A stretch of 43,595 nt of DNA, from assembly GCA_900547455.1 (NCBI GenBank), contig URGV01000017.1, positions 1 through 43,595 of the forward strand, read 5' to 3'. This document shows, in pieces, positions 14,815 to 22,768 of this stretch. The notes beneath the pieces were generated by a model. It had not been told where the DNA came from. It made no database searches and worked only from the letters and a program-made list of their open reading frames with translations. The DNA is from an uncultured Oscillospiraceae bacterium. GTDB taxonomy: Bacteria > Bacillota > Clostridia > Oscillospirales > Ruminococcaceae. A program made the translations under genes and the position numbers. Numbering within the stretch: the first letter of the stretch is position 1; the number at the start of each line of letters is the position of its first letter.

Positions 14815-15897
14815 TTGAAAAGATGGTACGCGGTTTTGATGATCGTCGGCCTGCTCTTTTCCCTGTGCGCCTGCACACAGGAGGAGGGTTCTGCACAGAG
14901 CCCTCCTCCTGTGCAAAGCGCGCAGCAGCAGGAGCAGACACAGCAGCAGGAACAAACAGCTGACACGGAAACAACTCAGCAGGAGCAGCAAACTGCCGAC
15001 ACGGAAACAACTCAGCAGCCCGAGGCGGCGCAGGGAACGCCGGTGGTCTATATGACGCAGGAGATCACCCCCGAAGGTCTGATGGCGGTGTATCAGGCGC
15101 TGCAGTGGGAGCCGCAGGGCAGGGTAGCGGTCAAGCTCTCGACCGGGGAGCCGCCCGCCAGCAACTACCTGCGCCCGGAGCTGATTGCCGGTCTGGTGCA
15201 GTCGCTGGACGGCACCATTGTGGAGTGCAACACCGCCTATGGCGGTTCCCGCGCCGAGACGGCGATGCACTATCAGGTGGCGGAGGACCACGGCTTCACC
15301 GCGATTGCCGATTTCCAGATTCTGGATGAGGAAGGATCGATGACCCTGCCGGTACAGGGCGGGAGCCGCCTGAGCGAAAACTATGTGGGTGCGGCCTTTG
15401 AGGATTACGACTCCTATCTGGTGCTCTCTCATTTTAAAGGCCACAGCATGGCCGGCTATGGCGGGGCGATCAAAAATATCTCGATCGGCCTGGGCTCCAG
15501 CGAGGGCAAGGCCTGGATTCACAGCGCCGGCAGCAGCCGCACCAATCCCTGGGGCGGCGATCAGGACGCCTTTTTGGAGAGCATGGCGGAGGCAGGCAAA
15601 TCGGTCAGCGACTATCTGGGGGATCAGATTGTCTACATCAATGTGATGAACCGCCTGTCGGTGGACTGCGACTGTGATGGCAACCCGGCGGAGCCGGACA
15701 TGCACGACATCGGCATCCTGGCATCCACCGACCCGGTGGCGCTGGACTAGGCCTGCATCGACCTGGTGTACAGCGCCGAGGACGGGCAGTCACTTGTCAA
15801 CCGCATCGAGAGCCGCAACGGCCTGCACACCCTGGAGCACGCGCAGCAGATCGGCCTTGGCAGCCGCAGCTATGAGCTGGTCTCCATCGACGGCTAA
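14815..15897 (+). pseudogene. DUF362 lipoprotein interrupted by an in-frame UAG
   Basis: A TTG start (AGGAGGTG upstream) opens a signal peptide ending LCAC (lipobox), a Gln/Thr-rich stalk and a DUF362 domain (TGEPPASNYLRPELI, ECNTAYGGSRAET, LSHFKGHSMAGYGGAIKN, DPVALD). TAG at 15748-15750 is codon 312. The same frame then continues 48 codons to TAA at 15895, encoding the normal end of the family (ACIDLVYS, SRNGLHTLEHAQQIGLGS). The family usually has Gln here (DPVALDQAC), so CAG to TAG is the simplest change. No other damage is visible. DUF362 domains are associated with Fe-S/redox proteins; this one has no ferredoxin domain. The permease start is 15 nt downstream. It may be a nonsense mutation, readthrough, or a sequence error. 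Confidence 0.85.
14953..15018 (+). repeat. 36-bp direct repeat in the DUF362 lipoprotein stalk
   Basis: Two 30-bp blocks, 36 bp apart (14953-14982 and 14989-15018), encode QTADTETTQQ twice. They differ at only two positions. Confidence 0.8.
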
Positions 15898-15912
15898 GCG
15901 GGGAGGTGCCGG

Positions 15913-16815
15913 ATGGCGGAGATTTTTCATCGGGAATTTGTCTATCTGTGGTACTATTTCACCCTGCAGCTGGGGCAGATTTTTCCTTACTGGGTTCTGG
16001 GCATGGTGCTGGGCTCGGCCATCTCGGTCTTTGCAAAAGGCTCCATTCATGCCCTGTTTGGACGCCTGCAGACAAGGCGGCTCGGCGCGATGGGGCTGAT
16101 CCCCGCCAGCGTCCTGGGAATTGCCTCCCCGCTGTGCATGTACGGCACCATCCCGCTGGCGGCCTCCTTTTCCAGACTGGGGATGAAGGACGACCTGCTC
16201 GCGGCCTTTATGATGAGCTCCATCCTGCTCAACCCCCAGCTGATTATCTACAGCGCCGCGCTGGGGCCGACGGCCCTTGCGGTTCGCATCCTCTCCTGCT
16301 TTTTCTGCGGGATTGCGGCAGGGCTGCTGGTGCGCTGGTTCTACCGGGACAAGTCGTTTTTTAACTTTGACGGATTCGACGGGCCGGGCAACCGGGACAC
16401 CGATCCCAATCTGCTGCTCCGCTTTTTGAAAAACCTGGGACGAAACCTCAAGGCGACCGGTCCGTATTTTCTCTTTGGCATTGTGCTCTCCGCCCTCTTT
16501 CAGCGGTATGTGCCGGCCGAAGCGATGATGGCGGTCTTTGGCGTCAACGAGGCCTTCGGCGTGCTGATGGCAGCGACGATCGGGGTGCCGCTGTACGCCT
16601 GCGGCGGGGGAACCATCCCGCTGCTGCAGCAGTGGCTGGCAGACGGGATGAGCATGGGCAGCGCGGCTGCCTTCATGCTGACCGGCCCCTCCACCAAGAT
16701 CACCAACCTCGGTGCGCTGAAAATTGTGCTGGGGATACGCCGCTTTGTGCTCTACCTATTGTTTGTAATGGCGTTTTCCTTTGTCACCGGGCTGACGGTC
16801 AACCTGCTGGTATAA
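15913..16815 (+). CDS. Permease of the DUF318/ArsP type
   Basis: A 300-aa protein with about eight transmembrane helices in two related halves. The hallmark SPLCMYGTIPLA and, in the second half, YACGGGTIPLL with LTGPSTKITNLGALK match PF03773-type permeases, which include organoarsenical exporters. The substrate cannot be told from sequence. A GGGGAGGTG site and a 15-nt gap to the DUF362 frame suggest coupled translation, possibly with a redox cofactor or metal(loid) function. A strong terminator ends the first island. Confidence 0.85.
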   Translation: MAEIFHREFVYLWYYFTLQLGQIFPYWVLGMVLGSAISVFAKGSIHALFGRLQTRRLGAMGLIPASVLGIASPLCMYGTIPLAASFSRLGMKDDLLAAFMMSSILLNPQLIIYSAALGPTALAVRILSCFFCGIAAGLLVRWFYRDKSFFNFDGFDGPGNRDTDPNLLLRFLKNLGRNLKATGPYFLFGIVLSALFQRYVPAEAMMAVFGVNEAFGVLMAATIGVPLYACGGGTIPLLQQWLADGMSMGSAAAFMLTGPSTKITNLGALKIVLGIRRFVLYLLFVMAFSFVTGLTVNLLV

Positions 16816-16836
16816 AAAAAGAAAAAGAGACGCTTT

Positions 16837-16884
16837 GCAGCGCCTTCCTTCCAATCTGCTTGGAGGGAAGGCGCTGCTTTTTTT
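16837..16884 (+). terminator. Strong terminator of the first flavodoxin island
   Basis: GCAGCGCCTTCC pairs with GGAAGGCGCTGC, an inner TTCCAA/TTGGAG stem extends it, and seven T follow. Confidence 0.92.
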
Positions 16885-16920
16885 GCCGCAAAAAAATCGG
16901 TCCGGGGGTGGATTTTCACA

Positions 16921-16953
16921 TTTTGCAAACAAATCAAAAGCATTTCGCAAACA
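16921..16953 (+). promoter_or_regulatory. Direct repeat, possible response-regulator box
   Basis: TTTTGCAAACA (16921-16931) and TTTCGCAAACA (16943-16953) lie 22 bp apart, two helical turns, on the same face. OmpR-type regulators bind such direct repeats, and one is encoded in the next operon. A possible -10 (TACAAT) follows at about 16971. GCAAA-containing sequence also lies upstream of the regulator's own gene. Confidence 0.4.
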
Positions 16954-17029
16954 GACAGCCCTTACAATAGAATCATCAGGCGCGGAAGCACAAAAGAAAC
17001 AAGACAAAATATAATGGAGGTTTTTGAGA

Positions 17030-17398
17030 ATGAAAAAGAAAGATTTTATCACCCTGATTGTGAGCAGCGTTGGCGGAATCGTTTTTGCCTTGGGCATGTG
17101 CATGGCGCTGCTGCCGGAGTGGGGCGCGATGACGCAGGGCATTGTGATCGGCATTGTCGGCGCGGTAATTTTGCTGGCCATGATTCCCATTCGCCGCAAG
17201 ATGGACGGCAAACCGGCGATTGTCTTTAACGGCAGAGCGATTGCGACGACGATCTTCGGCGTGTTCGGCGCCATCGTGTTCGGCGTCGGCATGTGCATGA
17301 CGATGATTTGGGGCATGCTGATCCCCGGCATCGCGGTCGGCATCGTCGGCATCGTGCTGCTGATCTGCCTGATTCCATTAATCAAGGGCCTAAAATAA
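17030..17398 (+). CDS. Small membrane protein with an internal duplication
   Basis: A 122-aa protein with four predicted transmembrane helices made of two copies of one module. Copy 1 has IVFALGMCMALLPEW and GIVIGIVGAVILLAMIP; copy 2 has IVFGVGMCMTMIWG and GIAVGIVGIVLLICLIP. A third copy forms the membrane part of the protein at 20577. The function is not known. ATG 17030 (GGAGGT upstream) is preferred over the TTG two codons earlier. It begins a short operon with two tiny genes, directly upstream of a two-component system. Confidence 0.8.
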   Translation: MKKKDFITLIVSSVGGIVFALGMCMALLPEWGAMTQGIVIGIVGAVILLAMIPIRRKMDGKPAIVFNGRAIATTIFGVFGAIVFGVGMCMTMIWGMLIPGIAVGIVGIVLLICLIPLIKGLK

Positions 17399-17412
17399 AA
17401 GGAGGCATCTGT

Positions 17413-17520
17413 ATGGAACGGTTTATCATCCCGACAGCGGCGGGGATCGCCGCACTGGCAGGCGTTGTGGCGGCAGTTGTCTGCTTTGTCCGCAAGCATA
17501 AAAGGGAAGCATCTTTGTAA
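17413..17520 (+). CDS. 35-residue single-pass membrane peptide
   Basis: MERFIIPTAAGIAALAGVV, then a hydrophobic run and a basic tail (RKHKREASL): one transmembrane helix with the tail probably inside by the positive-inside rule. AAAAGGAGG precedes ATG 17413, and the next gene's ribosome site begins at its stop. No homologue recognised. Position and ribosome site make it credible despite its size. Confidence 0.65.
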   Translation: MERFIIPTAAGIAALAGVVAAVVCFVRKHKREASL

Positions 17521-17534
17521 AGGAGGAATCTTCG

Positions 17535-17774
17535 ATGGCAAAATCGAAACTTGTCAAGGTCAATGAAAAAATTGCAGAAAATGTGGTTGGTGGATATAAG
17601 AAGATTGAGGAGATCGTCGTCGGCGGGTACAAAAAGATCGAGGACGGCGTTGTTGGTGGATTCAACAGGATGAGCGACCACTTTGTGGATCAGTTTTTGA
17701 CAAAGGAAGGGGAGACAGTGGAGCAGGCCAAGCAGCGCCTTGCAAAAGAACAGCAGGAGCGCGAGCATCAATAA
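17535..17774 (+). CDS. Short repeat protein with VVGGYKKIE units
   Basis: A 79-aa soluble protein. Residues 16-45 hold three near-copies of VVGGYKKIE (VVGGYKKIEE, VVGGYKKIED, VVGGFNRMSD), then an acidic/basic helix rich in Gln and Glu. It resembles small amphipathic-helix proteins found near phage-shock-type membrane-stress genes, but I cannot assign a family. AAAGGAGG precedes the ATG. It is the last gene of a three-gene operon. Confidence 0.8.
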   Translation: MAKSKLVKVNEKIAENVVGGYKKIEEIVVGGYKKIEDGVVGGFNRMSDHFVDQFLTKEGETVEQAKQRLAKEQQEREHQ

Positions 17775-17793
17775 AAAGAGAAAAAAGCTGCTT

Positions 17794-17832
17794 TAGGCCT
17801 GGGCGAATTGTGCGTTCGGGCCTATCTTTTTT
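17794..17832 (+). terminator. Terminator before the two-component operon
   Basis: TAGGCC (17794-17799) pairs with GGCCTA (17819-17824), with partial inner pairing, followed by TCTTTTTT. Confidence 0.7.
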
Positions 17833-17904
17833 GCAAAAAGGGGCCGGCGCAAACAAAACGTTAACATCTCTGTGATATAATCTTAGGAAAAGGAGGCAGA
17901 ATGG

Positions 17905-18579
17905 ATGTTTCAAGTATTAGTAGTCGAGGACGACCAGGAACTGAACAGGACGGTGTGCGCCTATCTCAACCAGAACGGCTATCAGGCGCTGGGGTGCCTG
18001 AACGCCAACGAAGCCTATGACGCCATGTACGGGGGAACCCTGTTTGACCTCATTATTTCCGATATCATGATGCCGGGGGTGGACGGATTTGCCTTTGCCA
18101 GGACGGTGCGGGAGCTCAACCAGGAAATTCCCATCCTGTTTATGACCGCCAGGGACGACTTTGCGTCCAAGCAGCGCGGCTTTCAGGCGGGGATTGACGA
18201 CTACATGGTCAAGCCCATCGACCTGGACGAGCTGCTGCTGCGGATGGAGGCGCTGCTGCGCCGGGCCAGGATTGCCTCCAGCAAAAAGCTGACGGTCGGC
18301 GGCCTGACGCTGGACGCCGAGGAACACACCGCTTACCTCAACGGCGAGGAGATCCCGCTGACCGTGCGGGAGTTTAATCTGATCTACAAGCTGCTTTCTT
18401 ACCCCAAAAAGACCTTCACCCGCTCCCAATTGATGGATGAGTTTTGGGACAGCGCCTCCACCTCGGGGCCGCGGACGGTGGACGTCTATATGGTCAAGCT
18501 GCGGGAAAAATTTGCGGACTGCGATGATTTTGAGATCGTCACCGTCCACGGACTGGGATATAAGGCGGTCTTAAAATGA
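17905..18579 (+). CDS. OmpR/PhoB-family response regulator
   Basis: A 224-aa protein. The receiver domain has the acidic pair D9/D10, phospho-acceptor D53 in SDIMMPGVDG, T in FMTARDD, and Lys in YMVKPID. The winged-helix domain from about 128 has TVREFNLIYKLLSYP and RTVDVYMVKLREK. A TATAAT at 17876 marks the promoter; its -35 is poor, as expected of an activated promoter. The stop overlaps the kinase start (ATGATGA), so the two are coupled. Confidence 0.96.
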   Translation: MFQVLVVEDDQELNRTVCAYLNQNGYQALGCLNANEAYDAMYGGTLFDLIISDIMMPGVDGFAFARTVRELNQEIPILFMTARDDFASKQRGFQAGIDDYMVKPIDLDELLLRMEALLRRARIASSKKLTVGGLTLDAEEHTAYLNGEEIPLTVREFNLIYKLLSYPKKTFTRSQLMDEFWDSASTSGPRTVDVYMVKLREKFADCDDFEIVTVHGLGYKAVLK

Positions 18580-19688
18580 TGAGCGGGAAGGGGAAAAGAA
18601 GGCTTGAGGGATGGCTGTTTGCGCTGCGGCGCTATCTGGCCTTTTTTCTGCTGATGGCGTTTGTCATCAGCTGCTGCATGCTCCTTTTTTTAAACGAGCT
18701 GTCGGCGGCCACCGGCATTGCCCTGACCAAAGATAAAATAGAAAGTGCCGCCAAGCTCACCTTTGTCAACATTCTGTTTTTGAGCTTTTTGTGCACCGTC
18801 ATCGACGGCCTGCGCCGCAAGTGGCTGGTGGAGCGACCGGTGAGGACGATTGTGAGGGCGGCCGAGCAGATCATGAAGGGCGACTTTTCGGTGCGGATTC
18901 CGCCGCTCCCGGGCATCGAGAACAACAGTGGGTTTGATGTCATCGCCGATTATTTTAACCGGATGGCGCAGGAGCTTTCCGGCACCGAGACGCTGCGCAC
19001 CGACTTTATTGCCAACGTCTCCCACGAGCTCAAAACGCCGCTGGCGGTGATTCAAAACTACGGCACCATGCTGCAGCGTCCGGGCCTGTCGGAGGAAAAG
19101 CGGATGGAGTATGCCAAGGCCATCACCGAGGCCTCCCGCCGGCTGGCCGACCTGATCACCAACATCCTCAAGCTCAACAAGCTGGAAAACCAGCAGATCT
19201 ACCCGCAGGTGGAGACCTACGATCTGGGCGAGCAGCTCTGTGAGTGCCTGCTGAGCTTTGAGGAAGCCTGGGAAAAAAAGGAGCTGCAGATCGAGACGGA
19301 CGTGCAGGAGGCGGTCCTGGTGGACGCCGACGCGCAGCTGCTCTCGCTGGTTTGGAACAACCTGTTCTCCAACGCGGTCAAATTCACCGAGCCGCACGGC
19401 AAAATCTCCCTCTCGCTGCGGACGCAGGGGGAATTTGCCGTCATCCAGGTGTCGGATACCGGATGCGGCATCCCGCCGGAGGTGGGAAAACACATCTTTG
19501 AAAAGTTTTACCAGGGGGACACCTCCCACGCCACCCAGGGCAACGGCCTGGGGCTTGCGCTGGTTAAGCGGGTGATCGATATTGTCGGCGGCGACATCTC
19601 GGTCAGCAGCCAAGTGGGGAGAGGAAGTACCTTCACAGTCAGAATCAGGAGAGGGCAGGATGGAGAAGCTGAAAAAATTGCTGGATAG
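18576..19688 (+). CDS. Sensor histidine kinase
   Basis: A 370-aa membrane kinase paired with the upstream regulator. Transmembrane helices at about 20-40 and 60-79 enclose a small external loop of about 20 residues, so it probably senses the membrane itself or a membrane protein (the intramembrane-sensing type). A HAMP-like linker follows, then phospho-acceptor His150 in SHELKTP, the N-box WNNLFSNAVKF, DTGCGIP and GNGLGLAL. Small membrane proteins encoded on both sides could be sensors or targets. It stops with TAG inside the next gene. Confidence 0.96.
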   Translation: MMSGKGKRRLEGWLFALRRYLAFFLLMAFVISCCMLLFLNELSAATGIALTKDKIESAAKLTFVNILFLSFLCTVIDGLRRKWLVERPVRTIVRAAEQIMKGDFSVRIPPLPGIENNSGFDVIADYFNRMAQELSGTETLRTDFIANVSHELKTPLAVIQNYGTMLQRPGLSEEKRMEYAKAITEASRRLADLITNILKLNKLENQQIYPQVETYDLGEQLCECLLSFEEAWEKKELQIETDVQEAVLVDADAQLLSLVWNNLFSNAVKFTEPHGKISLSLRTQGEFAVIQVSDTGCGIPPEVGKHIFEKFYQGDTSHATQGNGLGLALVKRVIDIVGGDISVSSQVGRGSTFTVRIRRGQDGEAEKIAG

Positions 19689-20547
19689 ATTGTTGTTTCC
19701 GGGGACGGCTGTGGTGGTGCTGAGCGTGCCGGTCGCGGCCGCCCTGCTGGCCTATACCTTTCTGGTGGCGGGGGAGGATAGCCCGATTGCCTACCCTTCC
19801 TATGTTTTCTCCGCCTATTCGCTGATGATCGTCTGTGCCAGCGCGGTGCCGCTGTTTCGGGCAGGAAAGCGGTGGGCGATGCAAAACCGCTATGTCAGGC
19901 GCTACCTCAAGGACATCCCCTTTAAGACCAGCCTCTCGCTGCGCCTGTCGCTGGCGGTCAATCTGCTGTACGCGGGGATGAACGGCTTTTCGGGATTTTT
20001 TTACCGCTCGGTCTGGTTTGCAACGCTGGCGGTGTACTATCTGTTTCTGGCGGTGATGCGCTTTCTGCTGGTCCGCCACGCGCACCGGCACCATTTTGGA
20101 AAGGACAAGGCGGCGGAGTGGAAGCGCTTTCGGCTGTGCGGCATCATCCTGGTGATGATGAATGTGGCGCTGGCCGGGGTGATCATTCTGGTGGTCCACC
20201 AAAATGGAAGCTTCCACTACGCGGGCAGTCTGATCTACGCCATGGCGCTGTACACCTTTTACGTCACCATCATGGCGGTGGTCAACCTGGTGCGCTACCG
20301 CAAATATCAAAGCCCGGCGATGTCCGCAGCCAAGGCCATCAACCTGGCCGCGGCGCTGGTCTCGATGCTGTCGCTGGAGACGGCGATGCTGGCACAGTTT
20401 GGAGGAGGGGAGACTTTCCGCCAACTGATGACCGCGTCGACCGGCGGCAGCGTCTGCGTGATTGTGGTGGGGATGGGCATCTATATGACCGACCACGCCA
20501 GCAAACAGCTCAAAAAACGACAGGAATCAAATAACGAAAACACATAG
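19660..20547 (+). CDS. Multi-pass membrane protein of unknown function
   Basis: A 295-aa protein with about eight hydrophobic helices and a basic, His-containing cytoplasmic loop (RHAHRHHFGKDKAAEWKR). The frame is open from 19582, but ATG 19660 has AGGAGAGGG upstream and gives a sensible N-terminus. It overlaps the kinase's last 29 nt, so it is part of the same operon and probably functions with the two-component system. No family recognised. It ends in a polar tail (KKRQESNNENT). Confidence 0.82.
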   Translation: MEKLKKLLDRLLFPGTAVVVLSVPVAAALLAYTFLVAGEDSPIAYPSYVFSAYSLMIVCASAVPLFRAGKRWAMQNRYVRRYLKDIPFKTSLSLRLSLAVNLLYAGMNGFSGFFYRSVWFATLAVYYLFLAVMRFLLVRHAHRHHFGKDKAAEWKRFRLCGIILVMMNVALAGVIILVVHQNGSFHYAGSLIYAMALYTFYVTIMAVVNLVRYRKYQSPAMSAAKAINLAAALVSMLSLETAMLAQFGGGETFRQLMTASTGGSVCVIVVGMGIYMTDHASKQLKKRQESNNENT

Positions 20548-20576
20548 ATAGATATGGATAGAAAGGAAGGTGTCCT

Positions 20577-20951
20577 ATGGAGGAAAAGAAAGAGAGCTTT
20601 CATTACACCTATTCAGCCAAACAGCAGGAGGAGATTCAGAGCATTCGCAAAAAGTATCTCCCCCAGGAGGATAAGATGGAGCAGCTGCGCCGCCTGGACC
20701 GCAGCGCAACCAGAAAAGGGACGGTGGTTTCGGTCATCGTGGGGGTCATCAGCTGCCTGCTGCTGGGGATCGGCATGTGCTGCACCATGGTCTGGATGCA
20801 GTGGTTTGTCCCAGGGGTTGTGATCGGGGTGATCGGAATTGTAGGCATCGCGGCAGCGTACCCGCTGTACACCCGCATCACCAGGCGCGAGCGGGAACGG
20901 CTGGCGCCGCAGATTTTGAAGCTGACCGAGGAACTTTCCCGGGCGGAATAA
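20577..20951 (+). CDS. Small membrane protein sharing a module with the 17030 gene
   Basis: A 124-aa protein. The N-terminal 45 residues are charged and soluble (YTYSAKQQEEIQSIRKKYLP). Two transmembrane helices follow at about 48-68 and 74-94, with GIGMCCTMVW and GVVIGVIGIVG matching each half of the 122-aa protein at 17030. A basic, Glu-rich tail ends it. ATG 20577 has GAAAGGAAGG. It is the last gene of the two-component operon. The shared module suggests both proteins belong to one membrane-stress regulon. Confidence 0.8.
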   Translation: MEEKKESFHYTYSAKQQEEIQSIRKKYLPQEDKMEQLRRLDRSATRKGTVVSVIVGVISCLLLGIGMCCTMVWMQWFVPGVVIGVIGIVGIAAAYPLYTRITRRERERLAPQILKLTEELSRAE

Positions 20952-20994
20952 AAAAAGAGGAGCAACAGAAATTTTTCTGTTGCTCCTCTTTTTG
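20951..20994. terminator. Bidirectional terminator between the two-component operon and dedA
   Basis: AAAGAGGAGCAACAGAAA pairs with the following TTTCTGTTGCTCCTCTTT, with T-runs on both strands. It serves convergent genes. Confidence 0.9.
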
Positions 20995-21017
20995 GTATCA
21001 GGCAAGGGGAAGGGAGT

Positions 21018-21674
21018 CTACAGGCTTTCCTCCTCGTTTGGCAGTCTCAGCTTCTGGCCCTGCGCTTTTTTGCGCCGGCGAAGCAGAAAGACCACGGCAA
21101 AGACGACGGCCGCCACAATAATCACAGCGGCGGCGATGTGGGTGTACTGGTCAAAGTAAGGCATGGCCTGTTCCCAGGCGCTGCCCAGCACCGAGCCGAT
21201 GCAGACCAGCACCGTGTTCCAGACCGCGCTGCCCAGGGTGGTCAGCAGCAAAAATCCGGGCATCGGCATCTTGGCAAAGCCGGCGGGGATGGAGATCAGG
21301 CTCCTGACAATGGGGATGCAGCGGCAGATCAGCACCGCCTTGCCCTGATAGCGCCGGAACCAGATTTCGGCCTTTTCCACATGCTCGGGGCGCAGCTTGG
21401 TGATCTGGCCGAACCGTCCGGCAAACAGCCTTTTGAGCCGCTCGGCCTGAAAGATTCTGCCAAAGGCATACAAAACAATCGCGCCCAGCACCGAGCCGGC
21501 GGTGGCGGCGAGGATGGTGCCGGGGACGTTCATGGCGGTGGTGACGGTCAGAGCGCCGCCGAACAGGAGGACGGCCTCCGAGGGGATGGGCGGAAAGATG
21601 TTTTCGATGAGGATCAGCAGAAAGATTCCCAGGTAACCAAATTGGTTGACAAATGTCAGCATCCATTGCTGCAT
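21018..21674 (-). CDS. DedA-family membrane protein
   Basis: A 218-aa member of the DedA/VTT family, thought to act as a lipid scramblase or flippase. Visible motifs: ENIFPPIPSEAVLLFGG near the N-terminus, the amphipathic re-entrant segment with FRRYQGKAVLICRCIPIVRS, and PAGFAKMPMPGFLLLTTLGSAVWN. The open frame extends to 21692 (TTG), but ATG 21674 has GGAAGGAG at proper spacing. The EamA gene lies 89 nt upstream on the same strand. It stops with TAG. Confidence 0.92.
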   Translation of the reverse strand: MQQWMLTFVNQFGYLGIFLLILIENIFPPIPSEAVLLFGGALTVTTAMNVPGTILAATAGSVLGAIVLYAFGRIFQAERLKRLFAGRFGQITKLRPEHVEKAEIWFRRYQGKAVLICRCIPIVRSLISIPAGFAKMPMPGFLLLTTLGSAVWNTVLVCIGSVLGSAWEQAMPYFDQYTHIAAAVIIVAAVVFAVVFLLRRRKKAQGQKLRLPNEEESL

Positions 21675-21723
21675 GGTGTGTACTCCTTCCAAATTTGTGG
21701 TGGGTGGTGGATAATCGAACGTT

Positions 21724-21751
21724 GAGGGGAGAGAATCTCCCCTCTTTTTTT
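21724..21751 (+). terminator. Plus-strand terminator between two minus-strand genes
   Basis: GAGGGGAGA (21724-21732) pairs with TCTCCCCTC (21736-21744), followed by TTTTTTT on the plus strand only. Neither neighbour is on the plus strand, so it would stop antisense transcription. Confidence 0.6.
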
Positions 21752-21763
21752 CACAAGGGATTG

Positions 21764-22624
21764 TTAAATCAACATGGCCAGCGTGCCGGCGACAATCAAA
21801 ACCAGTCCGATGGCAGACTTTTTGGAGAGCCGCTCATGAAAGACAAAGTAGGAGAAGGCGACCGTCACCAGGATGCTCAGCTTGTCGATGGGGACAACGA
21901 TGCTGGCAAGGCCGTCCTGCAGCGCGCGGTAATAGCACAGCCAGGACGCGCCGGTGGCGATGCCGGACAGACAGATAAAGCCGAGCTCGTTTTTGGGGAT
22001 CTTTCTGACCTCCCCCGCCTTGCCGGCAACAAAGACCATCACCCAGGCCATCAGCAGCACCACAGCGGTGCGGATGGCGGTGCCGAGGTTGGACTCGACG
22101 CCGGAGATGCCGATTTTGCCCAGGATGGAGGTTAAGCTTGCAAAGATGGCCGAACCGGCAGCGTAGAGAAACCAGCTCTTTTTCTGGTCCTCTTTTTGTT
22201 TGACATCCTTCTTCTCAATCATCAAAAAGGTGCCCGCCGCAATCAGCACGACGCCGACGCCGCCAAACGGGGTGATCGGCTCCTGCAGAAAGAGAAAGGC
22301 CAGCAGCATGGTCAGGATGACGCTGGACTTGTCGACAGGGACCACCTTGTTGATGTCGCCCAGCTGCAGCGCCCGGAAGTAGCACAGCCAGGACGCGCCG
22401 GTGGCAAGGCCGGACAGGATGAGAAACAGCCAGGTGTTCGGGTCGATGGAGCCCAGCTGGTCTTGCGAGCCGACGACAAACACCATCAGCCAGGAAAAGA
22501 GCAGCACCACGATGGTGCGCACCGCTGTCGCCACAGTCGAGTCGGTTTTGCGGATGCCGCACTTGGCCAGGATGGCGGTGACGCCCGCAAAAAAGGCGGA
22601 ACCAAAAGCAAATAAAATCCACAT
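21764..22624 (-). CDS. EamA-family transporter
   Basis: A 286-aa membrane protein with ten predicted helices in two EamA repeats. Each repeat carries the sequence LATGASWLCYFRAL or IATGASWLCYYRAL, followed by VVPVDKSS or VVPIDKLS, a clear internal duplication. Members export metabolites or amino acids; the substrate is unknown. The frame continues to 22666, but ATG 22624 with GGAGGG upstream begins the first helix (MWILFAFGSAFF). It probably shares transcripts with MerR-3 upstream. Confidence 0.9.
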   Translation of the reverse strand: MWILFAFGSAFFAGVTAILAKCGIRKTDSTVATAVRTIVVLLFSWLMVFVVGSQDQLGSIDPNTWLFLILSGLATGASWLCYFRALQLGDINKVVPVDKSSVILTMLLAFLFLQEPITPFGGVGVVLIAAGTFLMIEKKDVKQKEDQKKSWFLYAAGSAIFASLTSILGKIGISGVESNLGTAIRTAVVLLMAWVMVFVAGKAGEVRKIPKNELGFICLSGIATGASWLCYYRALQDGLASIVVPIDKLSILVTVAFSYFVFHERLSKKSAIGLVLIVAGTLAMLI

Positions 22625-22669
22625 TGTGATAAACCCTCCTTTAAGAATTGCCCAAATGCTGTTCAAAAG

Positions 22670-22708
22670 GCCCGCCGCCCGCTGAAAACAAAAACGGATC
22701 AGGCGGGC
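22670..22708 (-). terminator. Weak terminator or hairpin after MerR-3
   Basis: GCCCGCC (22670-22676) pairs with GGCGGGC (22702-22708). On the minus strand CTTTTG follows. The T-tract is short, so readthrough into the EamA gene is likely. Confidence 0.4.
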
Positions 22709-22768
22709 AAAAGTCTTCAGTGCAGACTGCAGAAATTTGTCTGTGCAAAGAGCAAACCGAAGGGGAGA

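Noticed and set aside
13096..15705. An 869-codon open frame on the minus strand
   Set aside because: It overlaps flavodoxin C, DUF4405, cupin and DUF362 genes with clear family motifs on the plus strand. Its translation is low-complexity and matches no family. Such frames are common opposite GC-rich genes.
15748..15750. Pyrrolysine or selenocysteine insertion
   Set aside because: Selenocysteine uses UGA, and no pyl genes are seen here. The family residue at this place is Gln, so a simple point change is more likely.
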